Source: an uncultured Lachnospiraceae bacterium (GTDB lineage: Bacteria > Bacillota > Clostridia > Lachnospirales > Lachnospiraceae). Taken from it: 64,000 nt of DNA. The notes beneath the pieces were generated by a model. That model had not been told where the DNA came from and ran no database searches. It saw only the letters and a program-made list of their open reading frames with translations. This document shows positions 20,177 to 29,250 of this stretch, one piece after another (position 1 is the stretch's first letter; each line of letters opens with the position of its first letter). Made by a program: the position numbers and the translations under genes. The stretch is from contig CALGVA010000037.1 of NCBI GenBank assembly GCA_937920345.1, positions 31,819-95,818 of the forward strand, read 5' to 3'.

Positions 20177-21442
20177 ATGGGAATGACAATGACACAGAAA
20201 ATTCTGGCGGCTCATGCGGGGCTCGATCACGTGGAGGCCGGACAGCTGATTGAGGCGGACCTGGATCTGGTGCTTGGAAATGATATTACGAGCCCGGTTG
20301 CCATCAAGGAGATGGAGAAGATGAACGTGAACGGCGTATTTCACAAGGACAAGATCGCTCTTGTGCCGGATCACTTCGTGCCGAACAAGGATATCAAATC
20401 GGCGGAGCATTGCAAATGTGTACGCGAATTTGCACGCCGTAACGAAATCACAAATTATTTTGAAGTAGGAGAGATGGGAATCGAGCATGCGTTGCTTCCG
20501 GAGAAAGGTCTTACGGTGGCCGGAGACGTGATCATCGGTGCCGATTCCCATACTTGTACATACGGAGCGCTCGGCGCTTTCTCCACAGGCGTGGGCAGTA
20601 CGGATATGGCCGCGGGCATGGCGACCGGTAAGGCATGGTTTAAAGTTCCGTCCGCGATCAGGTTCCATCTGACCGGCAGACCGTCCGAGTGGGTGAGCGG
20701 CAAGGATGTGATTTTACATATCATTGGTATGATCGGGGTGGACGGCGCCCTTTACAAGTCCATGGAATTCACAGGAGACGGCATAAAGAATCTGTCTATG
20801 GATGACCGGTTTACGATTGCAAACATGGCGATCGAGGCTGGCGGTAAGAACGGTATTTTTCCGGTAGATGATCTGGCGGCTGCCTACATGCAGGAACATT
20901 CCACGCGTAAATATACGATTTACGAAGCAGATGAGGATGCTGTGTATGATGAAGAGTATACGATTGATCTTGGAAGTTTAAGGCCGACGGTAGCGTTCCC
21001 GCATTTACCGGAGAATACGAAGACAATCGATGAGATCAAGGATGAGATCAGGATTGATCAGGTGGTGATCGGTTCCTGCACGAACGGCAGACTGGATGAT
21101 CTGCGGATTGCCGCGAAAGTGTTAAAAGGCCGTCATGTAGCGCCGGGTATGCGCTGTATCGTGATTCCTGCCACGCAGGCGATCTATTTGCAGGCAATGG
21201 AGGAAGGGCTTCTTAAAACGTTCATCGAGGCGGGCGCGATTGTCAGTACGCCGACCTGCGGACCATGTCTTGGCGGGTATATGGGTATTCTGGCGGAGGG
21301 AGAGCGCTGTGTCTCCACCACAAATCGTAACTTTGTAGGCCGTATGGGACATGTTAATTCCGAGATCTATCTGGCAAGTCCTGCGGTAGCTGCGGCAAGT
21401 GCGGTGGAAGGTAAGATTTCCTGCCCGTGCCGGTTATCATAG
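20177..21442 (+). CDS. leuC: 3-isopropylmalate dehydratase, large subunit
   Basis: The 421-residue aconitase-family subunit, with LeuD, isomerises 2-isopropylmalate to 3-isopropylmalate in leucine synthesis. Seen: GADSHTCTYGALGAF (substrate and iron-sulfur region), GSCTNGRLDDL, and TCGPCLGGYMG; the cysteines of these motifs hold the 4Fe-4S cluster. Its length matches the shorter LeuC type common in Clostridia and archaea. The start has GGAGGAG about ten bases upstream. leuD follows after 13 bp and the two end at a shared terminator. No leucine T-box (no AGGGTGGNACCGCG-like sequence) is visible in the 230 bases before it. Confidence 0.95.
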   Translation: MGMTMTQKILAAHAGLDHVEAGQLIEADLDLVLGNDITSPVAIKEMEKMNVNGVFHKDKIALVPDHFVPNKDIKSAEHCKCVREFARRNEITNYFEVGEMGIEHALLPEKGLTVAGDVIIGADSHTCTYGALGAFSTGVGSTDMAAGMATGKAWFKVPSAIRFHLTGRPSEWVSGKDVILHIIGMIGVDGALYKSMEFTGDGIKNLSMDDRFTIANMAIEAGGKNGIFPVDDLAAAYMQEHSTRKYTIYEADEDAVYDEEYTIDLGSLRPTVAFPHLPENTKTIDEIKDEIRIDQVVIGSCTNGRLDDLRIAAKVLKGRHVAPGMRCIVIPATQAIYLQAMEEGLLKTFIEAGAIVSTPTCGPCLGGYMGILAEGERCVSTTNRNFVGRMGHVNSEIYLASPAVAAASAVEGKISCPCRLS

Positions 21443-21455
21443 AAGGAGGTGCATT

Positions 21456-21944
21456 ATGCAATCAGCAAAAGGAACAGTTTTTAAATACGGAGACAATGTA
21501 GATACGGATGTGATCATTCCTGCACGTTACTTAAATTCTTCCGATCCGGCGGAACTGGCGACGCACTGCATGGAAGATATCGATAAAGAATTTGTTAATC
21601 GTGTGAAAAAAGGAGATATTATTGTAGCCACCAGGAATTTCGGGTGCGGTTCCTCCAGGGAGCATGCGCCTATCGCAATTAAGGCGGCAGGTGTAAGCTG
21701 TGTCATTGCTGAGACGTTTGCAAGAATCTTTTACCGCAATGCCATCAATATCGGGCTTCCCATTGTCGAATGTCCCGAAGCGGCCGGAGAGATCGAAGCA
21801 GGAGATACGGTGGAAGTGAACTTTGATACCGGTGTGATTACGGATGTAACGAAGGGTACGACATACAAGGGACAGGCATTTCCGGAATTTATGCAGAAAA
21901 TTATCGATGCGGAAGGTCTTGTGAATTATATTAATCGCAAATGA
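21456..21944 (+). CDS. leuD: 3-isopropylmalate dehydratase, small subunit
   Basis: The 162-residue swivel-domain partner of LeuC. The family signature is clear: DNVDTDVIIPARYLN near the N-terminus and NFGCGSSREHAPIAIK in the middle. AAGGAGGTG sits six bases before ATG 21456; the frame also runs back into leuC but without a start that fits. leuC and leuD are separated by 13 bp and are surely co-transcribed. Neither leuA nor leuB is in the window. Confidence 0.95.
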   Translation: MQSAKGTVFKYGDNVDTDVIIPARYLNSSDPAELATHCMEDIDKEFVNRVKKGDIIVATRNFGCGSSREHAPIAIKAAGVSCVIAETFARIFYRNAINIGLPIVECPEAAGEIEAGDTVEVNFDTGVITDVTKGTTYKGQAFPEFMQKIIDAEGLVNYINRK

Positions 21945-22002
21945 TCGAACGTGGATACATGGGATTTTGATATTGATGATCTTATAACGTAAAATATGAG
22001 AA

Positions 22003-22032
22003 GCTGTGCGGCGGATTGCCGTATAGCTTTTT
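22003..22032 (+). terminator. Terminator of leuCD
   Basis: GCTGTGCGGC (22003-22012) pairs with GCCGTATAGC (22018-22027), 10 bp with two G-U pairs and a GGATT loop, followed by TTTTT. Confidence 0.85.
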
Positions 22033-22058
22033 CATATGGAATCTGCTATAATGGCAGT

Positions 22059-22802
22059 ATGGTTAATAAAGTAGGCGGAAACGATTATTATGATTATTCA
22101 AAACTGAAGATGCCGGATGCGGCGGATAAGACAGGAACCGGAGAGAAGTTCAGCCTGAACTATCAGCGCGCGCAGGAGGAGACGACAGAACAGGACAAGA
22201 AAGATGAGTCCGGAGAATCCGAAGGCATAAAGAAAACCGGTTCACGCAATGTTATGCAGGGCGGTGTTCGACTGGAATTGTCACAAAACAGCCGGCAGGC
22301 GTCCGGTGCAAAACGACAAAGATCGGATTCTTCACAGGATTTTCAACAGAGCCTGATCGATACGGTCCGATCATGGATGCGGATACTGGTTCAGTCGCTT
22401 AAAGATATTGTCTATAAGATCTGGAATGACCCGGTACAGCAGGAGGATACGGCGGCCGGTCCGGAGCCGGTACAGGATGCGGCGGTACAGGAAGCACAGG
22501 CACCGGAGCGCTTGACAGAGGAATATCTTGCGTGGAATGATCCGGAACATACGCACAGCGCAGAAGAAACCGTCAGTCACCCGCGGCAGCGGGCAGCGGA
22601 CCGGGATAAAGAAATACGGCAATATCTTCGTTCCGGCAATCTGGAACAGGTGATCAACCTGGTGACGGATAACGGGAATAAAACGATGGCCAAGAATTCG
22701 ACGCTGCTGACTTATTATGACCGGCACGGCAGGCTGACACCGCTCAGCGCTTCCGATCAGGAGCGTATCCTGCATGGAGATAAGAATGTCAAAAAACTCT
22801 AG
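22059..22802 (+). CDS. Uncharacterised soluble protein (247 aa)
   Basis: I do not recognise this protein. It is strongly charged, with low-complexity stretches rich in Gln, Glu, Asp, Lys and Arg (about residues 25-130). A hydrophobic amphipathic segment follows (SLIDTVRSWMRILVQSLKD region), then a more ordered C-terminal 65 residues with an EIRQYLRSGNLEQVINLVTDNG core. There is no signal peptide or clear membrane helix. The ATG at 22059 is chosen because an earlier in-frame ATG (21996) lies in the leuCD terminator; there is no Shine-Dalgarno sequence before it, but TATAAT (22047-22052) sits right upstream, so the message could be leaderless. It converges on the diguanylate cyclase gene. Confidence 0.6.
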   Translation: MVNKVGGNDYYDYSKLKMPDAADKTGTGEKFSLNYQRAQEETTEQDKKDESGESEGIKKTGSRNVMQGGVRLELSQNSRQASGAKRQRSDSSQDFQQSLIDTVRSWMRILVQSLKDIVYKIWNDPVQQEDTAAGPEPVQDAAVQEAQAPERLTEEYLAWNDPEHTHSAEETVSHPRQRAADRDKEIRQYLRSGNLEQVINLVTDNGNKTMAKNSTLLTYYDRHGRLTPLSASDQERILHGDKNVKKL

Positions 22803-22857
22803 GGTCGTTGTATAGGAGGTGGGATTCATCACGTTCTATGCAACGACCATATTTTTA
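22803..22857. terminator. Bidirectional terminator between convergent genes
   Basis: GGTCGTTGTATAG (22803-22815) pairs with CTATGCAACGACC (22836-22848), 13 bp with one G-U pair. ATATTTTTA follows on the + strand; read on the minus strand, the stem is followed by AGAGTTTTTT. The right arm contains the last codons of the minus-strand gene. Confidence 0.85.
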
Positions 22858-23924
22858 CCGGAGCGTTTACCCTGATAGAGATTATAGTCCGCATTGGTTA
22901 TTGTTGCCTCTATGGTGTCGCCTTCTTTGTAAACGGCGATGCCGAGTGTAAGCGTACAGTGAATCCATTTATTATTCAATTCGAAGACGTGGTTGGCAAC
23001 ATTGCGTCGGATGTTTTCAGCGATTTTGCCGGCATTTTCCTTGGCGGAACTGCTGACCAGAATCAGAATTTCCTCCCCGCCCCAACGGCAGACGTATCCG
23101 TTCGTGCCGACCTGCTGCATTGTGATTGCGGCTACTTCCCGCAGAACAATATCGCCGAAGTCATGTCCGTAGGTATCGTTGATCTTTTTGAAATTATCAA
23201 TATCGCACATGATAAGTGAGAATCCGGATTCGGACTCCAATGCCTGATGCAGGAATACATCCATGCTCCTTCTATTATACAGGCCTGTTAAGGGATCGGT
23301 ACTCGCCAGTTTATCAAGGATGGCGTTCTGGTGGCGAAGCTGTGTGCTGGACAGCTTCATCTCTGAAATAAAGATCAGAGAAAACAGGATAAGAAACACA
23401 AAGGTACAGATCGAATTAAAAATATAAATCGGCAGTTCCGCAGGAAGCATCCGGGAACTGTATACAGGAGTGGTGAAGAAGGACAACAGCTTACAGCTAA
23501 GAAAAGAAGCGGTTGCACAAAGTGCTGAAGCGGTGGCTATGACCATCTTGCGGCGTTTCGTATTCATGGTGTAGCAGATATAGAAGCCGACGGGGATCAG
23601 CGCGATAATATATTGGGCAAACCCGAACTGCCAGCCGATACAGATCGTCGAGACAAAAGAGTGCAGAATGATTTCCAGGTATGTGATCCAGTATACCGGA
23701 AGAAGATATTCTTTGCGAATCAACACTGTGCACGACAGATATGTGAGTACACTGAGTACATTAAAAATCAGCAGTGGATACACTTTGTAGTATCCGAAAA
23801 TAAAAGCGAGAAAGAAATGAACGAGCGCAACAGAGTAGATGATGGCGCGGAATTTCTGCTTCTCTGTGATACGTGCTTTTCCGGTCAATATTTTTTTTAT
23901 ATGTGAAAGGTATTTATTTGCCAT
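22836..23924 (-). CDS. Membrane-bound diguanylate cyclase (GGDEF)
   Basis: The 362-residue protein has about six transmembrane helices (residues 25-195), a short coiled linker, then a GGDEF domain (about 205-362) that makes cyclic di-GMP from two GTP. Seen: LDKLASTDPLTGLYNRRS at the domain start, the metal-binding CDIDNFKKINDTYGH, and the active-site loop RWGGEEI, where Ile replaces the usual Phe. The N-terminal half of the RxxD inhibitory site is not visible five residues upstream (the region reads TNGYVC), so product inhibition is probably absent. GGAGGG precedes the ATG by seven bases. No phosphodiesterase or PilZ gene is adjacent. The membrane part matches no sensor domain that I can name. 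Confidence 0.92.
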   Translation of the reverse strand: MANKYLSHIKKILTGKARITEKQKFRAIIYSVALVHFFLAFIFGYYKVYPLLIFNVLSVLTYLSCTVLIRKEYLLPVYWITYLEIILHSFVSTICIGWQFGFAQYIIALIPVGFYICYTMNTKRRKMVIATASALCATASFLSCKLLSFFTTPVYSSRMLPAELPIYIFNSICTFVFLILFSLIFISEMKLSSTQLRHQNAILDKLASTDPLTGLYNRRSMDVFLHQALESESGFSLIMCDIDNFKKINDTYGHDFGDIVLREVAAITMQQVGTNGYVCRWGGEEILILVSSSAKENAGKIAENIRRNVANHVFELNNKWIHCTLTLGIAVYKEGDTIEATITNADYNLYQGKRSGKNMVVA

Positions 23925-24042
23925 TATGATTCCCTCCGCACATGCAAAAAAAGTCTATTTTAAAACATAAGATAGTTTATTATATAATGAAGTATTCATA
24001 ATGTAAATCTGTTTCGTGTCTTTTCGAAAAAAATCAAAACGC

Positions 24043-24071
24043 TTGTTCGATAAGGAAAAATCTGCTATACT
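24043..24071 (+). promoter_or_regulatory. Promoter of the 24146 gene
   Basis: TTGTTC (24043-24048), a 17-bp spacer and TATACT (24066-24071). The leader that follows carries two small palindromes (24081-24118). Confidence 0.55.
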
Positions 24072-24078
24072 AAAAATA

Positions 24079-24118
24079 AATTTGCTTCGCAAATTAACTT
24101 TACGAGTCCGCTTCGCGG
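24079..24118 (+). repeat. Pair of short TTC-loop palindromes in a gene leader
   Basis: TTTGCTTCGCAAA (24081-24093) and CCGCTTCGCGG (24108-24118), each a perfect hairpin with a TTC loop. The first matches the core of the repeat units at 29251-29442, including the neighbouring ATTAACT and ACGAG-like words. Confidence 0.6.
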
Positions 24119-24145
24119 CCTCGGATAAACGACGGAGAACGGATT

Positions 24146-24901
24146 GTGAACAGTTTGGACAGAGAGGCTTTTGAGCAGGCAAAACTGAAAGTTCTGCTGA
24201 AGCAGAATGACCCGCACGGATTCGGAACATTGCGGGAGAAGACGGTACATGCGGTGATGAAGCTGTATTATGAACCCAATGAGGATTGTCATGAAGTGCC
24301 GATTGAAGGATATATAGCAGATATCTATAAAGACGGGCGGATCATAGAGATTCAGAACGGGAATTTCAATAAGCTGCGGCCTAAACTTGCGGTGTATCTG
24401 CCGGTGTATCCGGTGACGGTTGTACTGCCGATCCCGCATCATAAATGGGTAGTCTGGATGGATGAAACGTCCGGAGAACTGTCCAAAAAACATAAATCTC
24501 CGGTTACCGGAAATATCTATCATGCTTTTCCGGAACTGCACAGGATTAAGCAATATCTGGGACACCCGAACCTGTCCTTTGCGTTTCCGCTGGTGGATAT
24601 GGATGAGTACCGGCTTCTAAACGGCTGGAGTAAAGATAGAAAGAGAGGTTCCAGCCGCTATGACCGCATGCCGGTTGCCCTTTATGATGAAGTGCGGATC
24701 GAGCGGACGGAAGATTTCATGCAGGTAGTGCCCTGTGAACTGGAACAGGATTTTACGGTCAAGGAATTTGCGCGGGCGGCAGGGATACACAGGGATCTTG
24801 CGGCTTCGGTAGTGCCGTTGCTGATGCACATGCAGATTCTTGTGCGGACGGGCAGGCGGGGCAGAGAGTATTTGTATGAAGCGGCGGAGACATACAGATA
24901 A
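24146..24901 (+). CDS. Uncharacterised protein, possible nuclease-like core plus C-terminal helix-turn-helix
   Basis: The 251-residue protein starts at GTG 24146, with GGAG eight bases upstream. Residues about 45-75 read as a strand-turn-strand with acidic residues and E-I-Q (GYIADIYKDGRIIEIQ), followed by a basic N-x-x-K-L-R-P-K-L. This is reminiscent of PD-(D/E)XK-fold proteins, with Gln in place of Lys; that is an inference from pattern only. The last 70 residues look like a winged helix (FTVKEFARAAGIHRDLAASVV, then RTGRRGREYLYEA). No signal peptide or membrane segment. It has its own promoter and no obvious functional partner: a diguanylate cyclase diverges upstream and a histidine kinase follows. 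Confidence 0.75.
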   Translation: MNSLDREAFEQAKLKVLLKQNDPHGFGTLREKTVHAVMKLYYEPNEDCHEVPIEGYIADIYKDGRIIEIQNGNFNKLRPKLAVYLPVYPVTVVLPIPHHKWVVWMDETSGELSKKHKSPVTGNIYHAFPELHRIKQYLGHPNLSFAFPLVDMDEYRLLNGWSKDRKRGSSRYDRMPVALYDEVRIERTEDFMQVVPCELEQDFTVKEFARAAGIHRDLAASVVPLLMHMQILVRTGRRGREYLYEAAETYR

Positions 24902-24958
24902 CACAGTCATATACTTGTCGGATCATATATATAATATAAGGTTGTATGGGGTTTGGTT

Positions 24959-27166
24959 ATGAATATAATGGTGGCAGTGCACGGAGCAGGCATCATTGTC
25001 TGCTTTATCATGGTTTCTCTGGTTTATGTGGCGAAACCTTCGCAGCAGCAGAAGATTCTATTTGCAGGTACGCTCTTTACGTTCATGGATGTTGCCGGAT
25101 ATTTCTTTGAACTGCAGAGTACAAGTCTGGAAGTGACGCGGCTCGCGGTTAAGATGGAATATATCGGTACAACAATGGGGCTTTTGAGCTTCCTCTATTT
25201 TGCATGTCTGTACAGCAATCATAACAACGATAAAAAGATTCGTTTTATCAAAGGTTTTTATACCGTTGATCATATTTTTATTCTACTGCTGGTATTTACG
25301 ATTGATTATCATACACTGTACTATAAGAATATTACATATTCGGTTGAAGACGGGATCTATCTGTGGGTCTATGAGTTCGGGATATTCTATTACTGGTGGG
25401 CTGCGACGACAGCAGTGCTCGGATGCGTGATTGCACTGATCATGATCCAGTCCGTATTGGAGCATAAGAGGCAGAAGCGTCCCGAATTATTACTGATCTT
25501 CGGCGCGTCCCTGCTTCCCATCGGTTTCTGGATCATGCGGCTGGCGGGCGTGGTGGGGTACTATGATCCATATCCGCTTTCCATGCTGATCACCGAATCG
25601 CTGCTTGTGCTGGTCATGTATCATTACCGTCTGTTTGATACGGTACAGAGCGCCAAGGACAGGGTGGTTGATGAGATACGGGAAGGCATTCTTGTGGTGG
25701 ATGAACTGGAAAAGATCGTATATTATAACCATGAGGCAAATCTGATTTTCCCGAAGATAAACTGGCATGATAAAGCCGAGGTCGCCGAACAGGTATTTCA
25801 GTTTATGGAAGCGCATGCCGACGGCTTTCTGCTTATGGGTAGATTCTATAAGTGGCAGAGAAGCGAGATCTATGATGACAATCGGAGAAAGGTGGGTATT
25901 CTGTACCGCATTACCGATATGACGGACAACTATCTGTATACGAAACAGCTCATAGAACTGAAAGAGGATGCAGAGCGTGCAAATGATGCGAAGAGTACTT
26001 TTCTTGCGCGTATGTCTCACGAGATCAGGACACCGATCAATGCGGTCCTTGGTATGAATGAAATGATTCTGCGGGAAACGGAATCGGATAATATCAGAGA
26101 GTACGCGGCAAATATTTACAGCGCAGGCAGGACCCTTCTGTCCATTATCAACGATATTCTGGATCTGTCCAAGATCGAATCAGGCAGGATGGAAATTGTG
26201 GAGAGCGATTATCATCTCGGACGTCTGCTTAACGATATAGAAAACATGATATCCATGCGTGCAGAAGAGAAAAATCTTAATTTCAGACTGGTGGCGGACG
26301 ATTATCTGCCGGATCATCTTCACGGTGATGAAATGCGGATCAAACAATGTATAATCAATTTGTTGACCAATGCAGTCAAGTACACAAAGGAGGGTTCCGT
26401 CACGCTGAAGATTGATATTGCCGATTCGCAGACGGATATGATCGATCTCAGAGTAACGATTACGGATACCGGCATAGGAATTAAGGAAGATGAACTGCAC
26501 AGGCTTTTTGATCCGTTTACAAGACTTGACTTGATGCAGAATAAAAGTGTTGAAGGAACCGGACTGGGACTGAGTATCACGAAGCGGCTTGTGGAGATGA
26601 TGGGCGGCGGACTGACGGTAGAGAGCAGTTACGGTAAGGGGAGCAGCTTTTCTTTCGTGATTCCGCAGAAAGTAGTGGGAGAAGAACTGCTTGGAGACTA
26701 TAAGACAGATATGATACGGATGGAAGTGCCACAGGCGCGTGAGCAGCTTGCTTATACTGCGCCGGAAGCCCGGATTCTGGCGGTGGATGATAATCGTGTC
26801 AATATCACGGTAGTCAAGGGACTGTTGAAAAAGCTTAAGGTACAGTTTGATTCTGCCTTGAGCGGGCAGGAATGTCTGGATAAAGTGCGGCATACCCACT
26901 ATGACATTGTTCTGCTGGATCATATGATGCCGGATATGGATGGAATAGAGACACTGCATGCCATGCAGCAGACAGAAGGATATATGCAGAATCAACCGGC
27001 GGTGATTGCGCTTACGGCGAATGCGATCGTGGGTGCCAGGGAGGAATATCTGAAAGAAGGGTTTGCAGATTACCTTTCGAAACCCATTGATTTTGTACAG
27101 TTAGAAGAGATGATCCGCAAGTATCTTCCGAAGGATATGATAGAGTATCAGTCCGCGCCTGATTAA
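24959..27166 (+). CDS. Hybrid sensor histidine kinase with N-terminal 7TM domain and receiver
   Basis: The 735-residue protein has seven hydrophobic helices (about 1-205, the histidine-kinase 7TM type) and a PAS-like region (about 215-320). A HisKA dimerisation domain follows with the phospho-acceptor His354 in RMSHEIRTPINAVLG. Next is an ATPase domain (N box NLLTNAVKYT, G1 DTGIGI, F box, G2 GTGLGLSITK). The C-terminal receiver has phospho-acceptor Asp654 in LLDHMMPDMDG and conserved lysine in LSKPID. Phosphate would pass from His to the internal Asp; no separate regulator or Hpt gene is nearby. GGGG lies about nine bases before ATG 24959; a TTG at 24953 is also in frame. The signal is unknown. 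Confidence 0.92.
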   Translation: MNIMVAVHGAGIIVCFIMVSLVYVAKPSQQQKILFAGTLFTFMDVAGYFFELQSTSLEVTRLAVKMEYIGTTMGLLSFLYFACLYSNHNNDKKIRFIKGFYTVDHIFILLLVFTIDYHTLYYKNITYSVEDGIYLWVYEFGIFYYWWAATTAVLGCVIALIMIQSVLEHKRQKRPELLLIFGASLLPIGFWIMRLAGVVGYYDPYPLSMLITESLLVLVMYHYRLFDTVQSAKDRVVDEIREGILVVDELEKIVYYNHEANLIFPKINWHDKAEVAEQVFQFMEAHADGFLLMGRFYKWQRSEIYDDNRRKVGILYRITDMTDNYLYTKQLIELKEDAERANDAKSTFLARMSHEIRTPINAVLGMNEMILRETESDNIREYAANIYSAGRTLLSIINDILDLSKIESGRMEIVESDYHLGRLLNDIENMISMRAEEKNLNFRLVADDYLPDHLHGDEMRIKQCIINLLTNAVKYTKEGSVTLKIDIADSQTDMIDLRVTITDTGIGIKEDELHRLFDPFTRLDLMQNKSVEGTGLGLSITKRLVEMMGGGLTVESSYGKGSSFSFVIPQKVVGEELLGDYKTDMIRMEVPQAREQLAYTAPEARILAVDDNRVNITVVKGLLKKLKVQFDSALSGQECLDKVRHTHYDIVLLDHMMPDMDGIETLHAMQQTEGYMQNQPAVIALTANAIVGAREEYLKEGFADYLSKPIDFVQLEEMIRKYLPKDMIEYQSAPD

Positions 27167-27199
27167 GCGCTGAGGACTACTACATATAGTAATTTTGGT

Positions 27200-27227
27200 T
27201 TGCAAAATACTAAATATATGCTAAAAT
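27200..27227 (+). promoter_or_regulatory. Probable promoter of the topoisomerase operon
   Basis: TTGCAA (27200-27205), a 16-bp spacer, TAAAAT (27222-27227). A small hairpin lies downstream (TTTACG-T-GGGA / TCCCGTAAA, about 27259-27281) in the leader before the GAGGTG ribosome site. Confidence 0.45.
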
Positions 27228-27304
27228 ATGATTCGTGAGAATTCTGATAATATGTTCTTTTTACGTGGGAAATCCCGTAAATCGAAAATATGAGGTGTTA
27301 AGCA

Positions 27305-29236
27305 ATGGCGAAGGCAAATACAGCAAATAATTATGATGCATCCAGTATTACCGTGCTGGAGGGTCTTGAGGCGGTTCGTGTAAGACCCGGCATGTATATC
27401 GGCAGCGTTTCCACGAAAGGGCTGAACCATTTGATCTATGAGATCATGGATAATGCGGTGGACGAGCATCTGGCAGGATTCTGCACGACGATCCGCGTGA
27501 CGCTTGAGGCGGATGGTTCGGCAACGGTGTCGGATAACGGGCGGGGTATTCCGGTAGGTATGCATGAAAAAGGAATCAGCGCGGAACGACTCGTATTTAC
27601 GACGCTTCACGCAGGGGGAAAATTCGATAATGAGGCGTATAAGACCAGCGGTGGACTGCATGGTGTCGGTTCTTCGGTGGTTAATGCGCTGTCGAGTCAT
27701 ATGCATGTGACGGTCAAGACAGGCGGTTTTATCTACGAAGACCATTACGAACGGGGTATTCCTACGATGGAACTGGATAAAGGGCTCCTGCCTGTGGTGG
27801 GTAAGACCAGAGAGTCCGGTACTACCATTAATTTTCTGCCGGACGACACGATCTTTGACCGGACGAGATTTAAAGAAGATGAAGTCAAGAGCCGTCTCCA
27901 TGAGACCGCATATCTGAATCCGGAACTGACGATCATCTATGAAGACAGGCGCAAAGAGGAAACAGAGCATATCGAGTACCATGAGCCTGAGGGAATCGTC
28001 GGCTTTATCAAGGACATGAATAAATCCAAGGAAACGATTCATGACGTGATCTACTATAAGGGAGAGTCCGAGGGAATTACGGTAGAAGTCGCCTTGCAGT
28101 ATGTCAATGAGTTTCATGAAAATGTGCTTGGATTCTGCAATAATATCTATAATGCCGAGGGCGGCACACATCTGACCGGATTTAAGACTATGTTCACGAA
28201 TGTGATCAATACCTATGCGAGAGGGCTGAACATTTTAAAAGAGAAGGATGTCAACTTTACGGGGGCTGATGTGCGTAACGGCATGACAGCAGTGGTCTCT
28301 ATCAAGCATCCGGACCCGCGTTTCGAGGGACAGACGAAAACGAAACTGGACAACCAGGACGCGACGAAAGTCGTGAGTAAGGTCACGGGAGATGAGATCG
28401 TCCGTTTTTTTGACCGGAATCTGGAGACATTAAAGAGCATCATCGGCTGTGCGGAGAAGGCGGCTAAGATTCGTAAAACGGAAGAGAAGGCGAAGACAAA
28501 TCTGCTCAGCAAACAGAAATTCTCTTTCGATTCCAACGGCAAACTGGCAAACTGCGAATCAAAGGATGCAGAGAAATGCGAGATCTTCATCGTGGAGGGA
28601 GATTCCGCCGGCGGCAGCGCTAAGATGGCGCGCAACCGGATGTTTCAGGCGATTTTGCCGATACGGGGTAAGATTTTGAATGTGGAAAAGGCGAGTATCG
28701 ACAAGATACTGGCAAATGCCGAGATCAAAACGATGATCAATGCGTTCGGCTGCGGATTCTCCGAAGGGTATGGCAATGACTTTGACATCAGCAGACTGCG
28801 GTATGATAAAATCATTATCATGGCGGATGCGGATGTGGACGGCGCGCATATTTCCACATTGCTGCTGACCCTGTTCTACCGTTTTATGCCGGAACTGATC
28901 TACGAGGGGCATGTTTATATCGCCATGCCGCCGTTATATAAGGCGATGCCGTCTAAAGGCGAGGAAGAATATCTGTATGATGATAAGGCGTTAGAGAAAT
29001 ACCGTAAAAAGCATAAAGGACCCTTTACCTTGCAGCGATACAAGGGTCTGGGGGAAATGGATGCGGATCAGCTGTGGGAGACGACGCTCGATCCCGATAC
29101 CAGAATGTTAAAACTGGTAGAGATCGAGGATGCCCGCATGGCTTCGGAAGTAACGGAGCTCCTGATGGGTACGGAGGTGCCGCCGCGCAAAGAATTTATT
29201 TACAGACACGCGCAGGATGCGGAACTGGATGTGTAG
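27305..29236 (+). CDS. parE: Type II topoisomerase subunit B (DNA gyrase / topoisomerase IV, ATPase subunit)
   Basis: The 643-residue ATPase subunit has the GHKL ATP site (MDNAVDEHLAG, DNGRGIPVG, SGGLHGVGSSVVNALS), a transducer domain, and the TOPRIM domain (IVEGDSAGG, then IIMADADVDGAHI). The C-terminal signature RYKGLGEMDADQLWETTLDP is present. Length and sequence are common to GyrB and ParE. The ParE call is inferred from linkage to an A subunit lacking a clear GyrA box and from the location away from dnaA/recF genes; it could be a second gyrB. GAGGTG precedes the ATG. It is separated from the A subunit by a 235-bp repeat-filled gap. Confidence 0.85.
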   Translation: MAKANTANNYDASSITVLEGLEAVRVRPGMYIGSVSTKGLNHLIYEIMDNAVDEHLAGFCTTIRVTLEADGSATVSDNGRGIPVGMHEKGISAERLVFTTLHAGGKFDNEAYKTSGGLHGVGSSVVNALSSHMHVTVKTGGFIYEDHYERGIPTMELDKGLLPVVGKTRESGTTINFLPDDTIFDRTRFKEDEVKSRLHETAYLNPELTIIYEDRRKEETEHIEYHEPEGIVGFIKDMNKSKETIHDVIYYKGESEGITVEVALQYVNEFHENVLGFCNNIYNAEGGTHLTGFKTMFTNVINTYARGLNILKEKDVNFTGADVRNGMTAVVSIKHPDPRFEGQTKTKLDNQDATKVVSKVTGDEIVRFFDRNLETLKSIIGCAEKAAKIRKTEEKAKTNLLSKQKFSFDSNGKLANCESKDAEKCEIFIVEGDSAGGSAKMARNRMFQAILPIRGKILNVEKASIDKILANAEIKTMINAFGCGFSEGYGNDFDISRLRYDKIIIMADADVDGAHISTLLLTLFYRFMPELIYEGHVYIAMPPLYKAMPSKGEEEYLYDDKALEKYRKKHKGPFTLQRYKGLGEMDADQLWETTLDPDTRMLKLVEIEDARMASEVTELLMGTEVPPRKEFIYRHAQDAELDV

Positions 29237-29250
29237 TAAATCCCGAAGGG

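Noticed and set aside
24953..24958. TTG start two codons upstream of the histidine kinase ATG
   Set aside because: It overlaps the G-rich ribosome site; the ATG at 24959 fits better.
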